Below, in pieces: positions 30,301-39,300 of a DNA stretch of 64,000 bases. The notes beneath the pieces are model-generated. The model saw only the letters and a program-made list of their open reading frames with translations. It was not told the origin of the DNA and did not search any database. The stretch lies in contig OY755171.1 in NCBI GenBank assembly GCA_963576735.1, forward strand, positions 13,268,001 through 13,332,000. Reading direction: 5' to 3'. The first letter of the stretch is position 1. Every line of letters starts with the position of its first letter. A program made the translations under genes and the position numbers. This DNA comes from Bedellia somnulentella (Eukaryota > Arthropoda > Insecta > Lepidoptera > Bedelliidae).

Positions 30301-33300
30301 TCCACACTAAAGCCCCAACTTGCTCAGTACCCACTAAAAACCGAAGACGGAAATTGGGCTAGGACAGACTCAGAGAGAGCTGAAGCTTACGCGGCGTTTC
30401 TGAAAAATGTGTTTAAACCTAATGAAGACCTCGGATCAGACACTGTAGATGAAGAAGTCAGCGATTATTTGGAAAGTGATCTACAACTCAGTCCACCTTT
30501 GACAGCCTGTACCCCTTCTGAAGTACGTAGGACGATCCAGAACCTACAATTAAAGAAGGCGCCTGGTTTTGACCTTATAACCGCTGAAGTATTAAGAGAA
30601 CTGCCAAAGAAAGTCATAACCCTCATAACTATTATTTTCAACAGCATATTGAGAACTGGGTATTTTCCGAACATCTGGAAAGTGTCCCAAATAACAATGG
30701 TACTCAAGGCAGGCAAACCCCCACATCTTACGTGTTCCTACCGACCAATCAGTCTGCTACCAGTCCTCTCAAAAGTCTTCGAGAAGGTACTCTCTGTGCG
30801 GTTAAAAACTTGTATGGCAGATAAGAAACTAATCCCAGAACATCAATTCGGATTCAGAAGCAATCATTCAACAGTGGAACAAGTACACAGAGTTTGTGAA
30901 GAAGTGAGAAATGCACTGGAAAAACAGCTTTATTGCTGTGGCGTATTTCTGGATGTGCAACAGGCGTTTGATAAAGTTTGGCATAATGGCCTACTATATA
31001 AAATCAAGAAGACCCTACCTCATATGTTTCTGCTACTGAAATCATACATTGAACACAGGTCATTTTATGTTAAAATAAACGATTCTGTTTCCGACATGTA
31101 TGATATACAAGCGGGGGGAACCGCAAGGATCAGTCCTAGGGCCGACATTGTATATTATTTACACCAGTGATGTTCCTGTGTCAGAAATAGTGATGACTGC
31201 AACGTTTGCAGATGATACTATTGTACTAGCTTCAAGTGGTAGCCCAGAGCAAGCTTCAGCGACTTTGCAAACACATCTTAACAAGATACATGATTGGATG
31301 AGGAGTTGGAGGAACAAGGCTAGTGCCGCTCAATCCAATCATATCACTTTCACCCTAAGAAGGAAAGATTGTCCGGGGGTCAAATTTGGAAATGAGCACT
31401 TACCACACACAGATTCTGTAAAGTACCTAGGTTTTCACCTTGACCGGAGGCAAACCTGGAAAACACACATCCAGAAAAAACGTGATGAGTTGAACTACCG
31501 TTTTAGATCTTTACAATGGATGCTCGGTCCGCAGTCGAGACTGTCACTTAACAATAAATTGCTTATTTATAAATCCATACTATAACCTGTTTGGACATAT
31601 GGTATACAGTTGTGGGGTACGGCAAAAAACAGCAATATTGAAATACTGCAAAGATTCCAAAACAACGCACTGAGGACCATAGCATGAGCTCCTTGGTTTA
31701 CAAAAACTGAGGAAATACATACTTACTTAGAAATTCCTACCGTGAAAGAGGAAGTCAAGCATCTTACAAAAGCCTACAGAGACAGGATTACAAATCATGA
31801 AAATGAATTGGCGCGGTCACTAACACCGCCAGAAATGACGCGACGCCTGAAACGAAGCCACATACATATACTCATACATACATGCATATACTCACGGCTA
31901 TAATTCCCTAGAAGGGGCAGCCAGAGCTAAGGAATTAGAAATTCCTCAACCACTTTTGGAAGTTGCGTGGGGAAAAGATGGTTAAATAAAGGTTGTTGGT
32001 GATGGGTCTCCAACCGCATCGCCCAAAAATCCCTTAGAAGCCCCAATACCGTTAGTCGCCTCTTACGTACACCCACCAGAAGAAATGGGGTAGTGCTATT
32101 CTAAGCCGACACTACACGGCCTAGCCGACACTACACGAAGCCACATCTGGGATAATATATAGTCAAAGTTAAATAAAATATAATATCAATGAAGGACAGT
32201 CTATCAATGGAGAGGCCAGTCCTGAAAGCCACGATACCGTTCAAAAGAACTGCTTATAGTCCAACGACTGATCGCATATTGGGAAAAAACGAAATAATAA
32301 AAAAAAAAATCCATAAGAAAAAATGCTTTGCCGAGGTAATTCATGACCGTTTGTGCATCCAGACGTGCTTTTGCTCTTGGCCCTATGTATGAATGACAAA
32401 TACACAACAACAAATAAAATTCTACTTACTTTGAGCCAGGCTTCCATGAGTGTTTCTTCGAATTCTTTGCAAACGACATACCCGTCGTACACGGGATGAG
32501 TGTATCCACCATTAAAGTCAAAACCAGTCATGGCAGGGGCGCAGTCGATGTTTAACTTCTTTGCTACCTTATTAAGGCTCGGCACTAGAATATAAAAATG
32601 TTATTAATTTGGTAAAACAACCAAGCTAGCTCAGTGATTACGCTTATCATGTAGAGAGGTGTCAGTTCGATCCCCGAGTCGGGCCTACACCAATGTGTCT
32701 TTCCTAAAATCATATTATGTGGTTAATTTATCTCAGTTATTAACGGTGCGGGAAAAACATTGTGAGAAAACCCACATGACTATATTGTAATTAGTCAGGT
32801 AATAGTGCATTCTTACAAACCGACGATTGACCGGTCCCCTATCACGTGAGTACACTATCCAAGCGCAACGTGGTTATTCTGAACGCCAGTCGATAACTTC
32901 AAGTGTTTTTTAAAAAAAAATGTACTTCTGCCAACTTCTATTTTGTGGACATACGGCGTGAACGTTTGAGTCTTTAAGTTTAAGTCATTAATTATTAATG
33001 TTTGATTATACTGCTATGATGATAAATTCTCATATATGTGCCAAATTACTATAAACAAGGAATATAGAAATCAAATCTCCCCCTTTTGTGATTATAGCCG
33101 TGTGTGTACCACGCTAGTTTAGCAGTTAAATAAAAAAATCTCAAATAGCAACAAAAAAGAGCCATAAAATAAAAATTAAGTGAACAGAACAGGTCTGTTT
33201 AACTTAACATATTCTAAGTCTTAGAATAGCTTTAAGGAACTAAATAAAGATACTACTTACGTTTCATATGAACTGTTCCTTTAGGCAACATGCAGTCTTT

Positions 33301-36300
33301 GAAAAGCTCAACGTTCCCGTAAGCGTTTCGAGGCACTATTCCGTTCTCAGCCGTCGGTGGCTCATAATCTTTTATTTGCCACGGCCCGAATATTTCCAGA
33401 GGACGATCGTTAATCATTTTGTTTGATAGCTAAAATAAATAAATGTGTTAAATAGCTTTTTATGGTCATGGCTAAAGTATTTGGTTAGGGGTATTAGTAG
33501 TTAACCAAGTCATTTAGTTATCGGCAACGACTAAGCAGATTAATAAAATAATACACTAAATTCGTAATAGACAATTTCTAAAATAATTGTTTAGAAAATT
33601 TACATAGAGATAACAATGACAACGACAATTTAATTTTGCACTACTACTTAATAATAAAAACGTGATATTTATATTATCTTAAATTTACTAATACGTTGTA
33701 AAACCACGATCTTTAAAACTTCCACAGAATATATCCTAATAAAAACATAAAAAACACTCACCCTATCCCATTTCGGGCGCGCCTTGACAATTTTGTACGG
33801 ATTTTCTCCTAATTTCACAACTTTGGCCTTTTTAAGCCAGGTATCTCTTGACCGGCAAACATACACACAGTCTCGGGCATACACTGCTTCTCCTCGTATG
33901 AAACCTAGAGTGGCTGCGTCGGGCGGGTAAATTACCTCGAATTTTAACAGGTGGCGTTTTAACGCATATAATGGATGGTTTTTGTATCTGTAATGTAATA
34001 ATTAAATTTGTTATGATTGAGCTTGATACTAGGGCAGCTAATATTTCAGGATTGTTGTTATTTCCTAACTGTATATTGTATATTGACAGAGTGCGATTTC
34101 AAAAGGGTGGGTTGTCGCTCAGAATAGTATTTAAAAAAGGGGTGGTATTAATTGAAAAGATTGTTGATGACATTCATACTAACAAGAATTGAGCTGTGAC
34201 TTGCTTGCTTACTATAAACAAGCAAAATAGAGAACTGTATATTTTAATAATATCTTTGCTTGCGTTTTCAAAAAAAGTTACGAAACCTGCAGGTAACAAT
34301 AGGCAGGGTAAGTTGGGCCTTCTTTAAAATGGACCGTAAACATGGTAAAAATTGCGGGAGGCCGGTGGATAAGATTATCAAAAGACCGTTAGTTATATAG
34401 ATCTTTGGGGGAAGCCTTTGTCTAGCAGTGGATGTGTATAAGCTAATGATGACTTTGACTTGTAAAAATCTAGAATGTTAGCTTAATCATTGTTAAAGCT
34501 CTTTCAAGGCGATGAAGCTAACGACAGCTACAGTGGATGGAAACCCACAGACCACACTTGTCAGATCCGAATCTTCATTCCGTGAAGTTGAGTGAAATGT
34601 CTATTTAGAAATTGATGTTTTTAGGAGTTAGAACAGATAAGGACGAATTTATCGTTCTGAAATTGAAGAGAAGACCTCCAGAGGATATTGTTTTTGTTAT
34701 CGATTGCTACCTCTACTTCATTACCAAAAATGGCCAGATAAGAATAACCCTACCAACTAAATATAAAAAATACTTACTCAGCGATACTTTTAGGCAAAGG
34801 TGCTTCAAGTTGCTGTCGATCTAATCCCTCGTCTTCTTCTCTATCTCTAGCAGTTTTTGGTCCCAGCCAACTCTTGACAGCTTGATCCCACCATTGGGAC
34901 TCTACCCGTTGTTTGCGGGTCACTGTGTTCCAGTGAGGTACGTAGCGACGAGTCAGATCTTTTAGGTAGTTGTTGTTGTCCCAACCTACTACGTATGTCA
35001 CAGGTTGGGTGGCTTTTTTCTGCAATATTTATGAGGATTGATGTTGATTGGTTGATGATGTTTGAAGGTACAGTTTTGTAGTCATTGATTTGTTTCGTTT
35101 TTACAAGGATTTGTAACTAAACATCTTTACTAAAATTATATTTCGTTTTTTTTATAAGAGACTTTGAATAAATACCCCTTTCTTTTGTTTTATATGGCGT
35201 GTGCGAACGCAAAACTACCGTACTACCGACTGAGCGTATAAGTTTGTATAGTGGATCTTTGAGTCGTAGTGATAACTTACCACAAATAGAAAGTATCGGT
35301 GAAAACCTATCCTGGACGAATGAGGCTTAGTTGTATATGTATCTAATGTGGTGATGCCATATGGGGCGGGGATCAATGACAATACCGAGGTGGCAAAAGC
35401 GTGGGTTATTTATTTTATTTTATTTGGAAGATTTACAGCGTATACATTAACTAAAAAATAAAGTAAACAATGCAATGCCAATAAAAAATCTCCACCTATA
35501 ACAATTAAACTAAAAACAACAACTTGCAGACTAAAAGTAAATTCAAATAACAGACCGAGAAAAAAAAACAATAGAAATAAAGGAAACAATACTAAAAACT
35601 AAATTAATTATTGCTAAAAAAGAAAAATAAAATAAAAATAATTAACTTAAATGTTCTGAAAAAAATGAATTGGTAAGTAATCGCTTGATTGCTGAAATGC
35701 TGGAGTTAAACATGTCGAAATCATTTTGAATTTGATTATATTCCCTAGAAACTCGTATTATAAATGAATTCTGCCTGTAGTTGGTTCTGGCCTGAGCCAC
35801 ATGTAATAAAGACCGCTGACGTAATGCCATCGGATTTGTACGCAGCTGTACCTTGGACAGTAGCTCAGGACAGTTAACCGAACCATTCACTATCTTAGCC
35901 AAGTTACAGATATCTGAAATGTTACGTCTAACATCAAGTGGGACGAAATGATATTTTTTGCAATGCTCATAGTAGCCTGAGATCGATTGCTTGCATTTAA
36001 AATCCAGATACCTTAGAAATCTCTTTTGAATGGCTTCTATTCTATTTTTATAAATCTGATACCGCGGGTTCCACACAGAGGAAGCGTACTCAAGATGACT
36101 TCGGACGTAGGCGCAGTACAATATTTTTATAGTTTTAATATCTTGGAAATCAGATGCAGTTCTCATTATAAATCCTAATGTTGTAGACGCTTTGTTCACT
36201 ATACTGTTGATGTGATTTTCAAATAAAAGATGGTTATCGACAACAACGCCTAGATCTTTTATAAAGTTCACCTTGGTAAGGGTTCCACTATTTAATGAGT

Positions 36301-39300
36301 AATTAAACTGAATGAGTTCTCTCTTTCGAGAAAATGACACACAGTTAATTTTTAACATTTAGAAACAGGTCAAGCTTATTTGTGAGACAATAATTTTGGA
36401 AACGATCTAAATCAGCTGTGTAGTGTCGGCCTAGAATAGCACTACCCCATTTCTTCCGGTGGGTGTACGTAAGAGGCGACTAACGGACTTGGGGCTTTTT
36501 AAGGGATTTTTGGGCGATGCGGTTGGAGACCCATCACCAACAACCTTTATTCTACCATCTTTTCCCCACTCAACTTCCAAAAGTGGCTGAGGAATTTCCA
36601 ATTTCTCGAAGAACGATAAGAAGTTAAAGAAACGAGAGAAGAATAAGCGCGTTAAAAAGAACAAATCCTCGCAAGGCATTAACTTAACTTAATCTAGTAA
36701 TTTATAGTTCTATTGATTTAAAGCCTTATAAACTACAAACACACTTACGTATAGTTCATTGGCGCAATGAACTTTTGCCCTCACTACGTCTACAGGCACC
36801 CACTGTTCTAATTCTTCAACATACACTTCGCACCAAACATTGATAGAGTTTTTGGGAGTATCATCATCACTTGAAAGCACTCTTCGGTCAATGGGACGTT
36901 TTATTAATGGCTTGGGACTTAGTTTAGTTGGTTTGAAATCGGCATCACTATCAGAGTTAGGACATTCTTTAATCTGTTCTTCAGGTAAGTAATCACTGTC
37001 AACATCCAAATCTATTTCTTTTCCTGAAACAAATAGTAACATAACATAACATAATAACATAAACGTTCACGCCGAATATCCCCGAGGGGGTTGGCAGAGG
37101 TACTAATACTTCTGAACATCACGTGACTTTGTCACCTGGTGTTCAGAGTACCCACGTTTTGCATGGACAGTGTACTCACAACAACAAATAGTAATTAGTG
37201 CAAAAAAGTATTCACTTACATTAACAACATAATCATGCAAATGAAATGCGTAAGTTTAATTACTAATTACTTTGTGAAATAGATAATGCAAACCTTTTAC
37301 TTTTTTCAACTTCGTATCAACTTTTGCCTCCTTCACCCTCTTTTTAATTATATCAACTAGATCTCCTGTAACATCATTTGTTATACCTTTAGTTTTCGCC
37401 GCAAGATCTCGATGACTTACTCTTTTTGTATCTTCAGAGATTTCATCTTTTATTCTCCTTCGACTTGATTTTGTTTTTTTATCAGCGCTAAAGTATTCAC
37501 TACTTGTACTTTCAGAAGTTCTTGGGGTGCTCTTTGTTCTTACTTTTGGTTTAGATTCATCAGTTAGTTTTTTTGGAGTGGTGGTTCTTGAACGTTTCCT
37601 AATAGTATTTGCACTTTTAGTACCTTCGTCTTTTGATTCAAAATACTTGCTTGAAATATTATCAGCATTAGTTATGGTAATATCAGGCCCAGCCGGTTTA
37701 GTTTTTGTTTTCTCAATATGTGGCTTGTCTTTTTTAGTGGCCATTGTTACTTCATCAGTTTTTTGTGTATTACGTGTCTTTCTTGGACTTATTTTATTCA
37801 TATGTTCATTTTCCGTTATTTTTTTACCTACCTTGTTATCTTTTTGTAATTTATTTTGGCTTTTAGTGCCACTGATAGGATCAGGAAGGGTCTGTTTCTT
37901 ATTTGGTTTTGTTTCAACATCTTTAACTATATTCGTTTTTAAACTGAGTCTAGATCTTTTAGGGGGCGAAACATCCTCATTTTCTTTTTCGGCTTTTATT
38001 TGCGTAGTTTTAGTGTTATTTGTTCGCGTGCTTCTTCTTTTAGTAGTAGCGTCATTATTTCCATCAACTTGCATAATATTCTCAAAATCACTATCATCAC
38101 TACTACTGTCAAATATCCCATCTACTTGGGGCAAAGCTTTAGACTTTCCTTTAGCTGAATTCGTTTTAGTTTTTTGATCTTTACCTTTACAAACTTTTTT
38201 ATCGGGTTTGATTTTGCTTTTACTGTCCTTATTTAAGTTTGATTTGCTCTCTTTTTCTTCCGATTTTGGGCTTTTGTCGTCGTTTTGCTTCGTAGAAAGT
38301 GAACACAGTTCTGAGGTAGGAGGCTTGATAGGGAGTGTTACAAAATTAAACATTACTCTACACTGTAATCCTAGTGCTCTCAATAAACTTACGAAAATAA
38401 AAGTTAAATACTTTTTAGTTGTTGTTTTTTTACTTTTTATTTGAGATAAAAGCAATTCTTTTAGTGGAGGAGCTTTAGGCCTGAATTTGTCCTCATGTTT
38501 ATCTTGTTTGAATAGTAGTTTATCTTTGTACCACTGAGTAATTTGTTCGACATATTTGAGGTCTACTCTTTCGCCAGGGTAGCATTCTTTCGAAGGCACA
38601 AGTGTTAGTACTGCAGTAAGGATTTCTGGGTCATTTAGTACTCGACTCACATAATTTCCATGACCTATCCAACAGAGCACATGCACTTTGTGCATGTAAA
38701 CTTGGTATTCCTTTTTCACTCTATTTATCTTTCGTCGCATCATCATTTCAACATCAACTTTTTTCGATTTGCGAACAGCTGCATCGGGAAATGCTACTAC
38801 AAGTTGTATTCCTTGTTGCGGAATGCCCTTTGATTCTAAAAAAAATAATATTTTAAAGTGAAATATTCAGTTTCTTAGGAGATACATCGCATTTAACTAG
38901 GGGAACCAATTATTTACTGTGACCAAAACTCCATCCAGGGCTGCCATTAAGTAACGAACTGGATTTATTTTATGGATATGATAGTTATTAACAAGAAATA
39001 GTCAAACCAAACCAAAAAATGCATTAGGCGCACTACCTACTTATGTATTTGAGTGGACACATAACTTTAAAATGATTTTTTTATGAGACGCAATATTTTA
39101 TTTACCCATGCATTTTATCTTTTGTCAGTTTTAGTAGTAGTAATGCAATTTTGTTTTATATTTATTTAGAGATTAGCACTAGTTTAGATTTTAAGATAAA
39201 AAAATACCTTTCACTTCTTCCCAGTCTTCCATTTCAGAATCACTATCTTGCTTTGTTTTCTTTGTCTTTTTGTTTGTCTTTTTAACTTCTTTTATGACTG

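Larger units (their letters stand above)
27500..32185 (+). mobile_element. Degenerate Jockey-type LINE in XPC intron 9
   Basis: An almost complete but broken non-LTR element, antisense to XPC. It has an ORF1 with gag-like CCHC knuckles, an ORF2 with an endonuclease start (ATWNANGL) and GGDWNAKNT, a reverse transcriptase with FADDT, and a C-terminal end [15 protein letters not shown]. It contains stops and frameshifts in both ORFs and a SINE-A inserted near the end of ORF2. The outer limits are approximate. Gene order and motifs fit the Jockey clade. Confidence 0.8.

Noticed and set aside
37527..38444. 216-aa and 78-aa ORFs on the plus strand
   Set aside because: They are antisense to XPC exon 4. 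Their hydrophobic composition is the complement of the Lys/Ser-rich coding strand.
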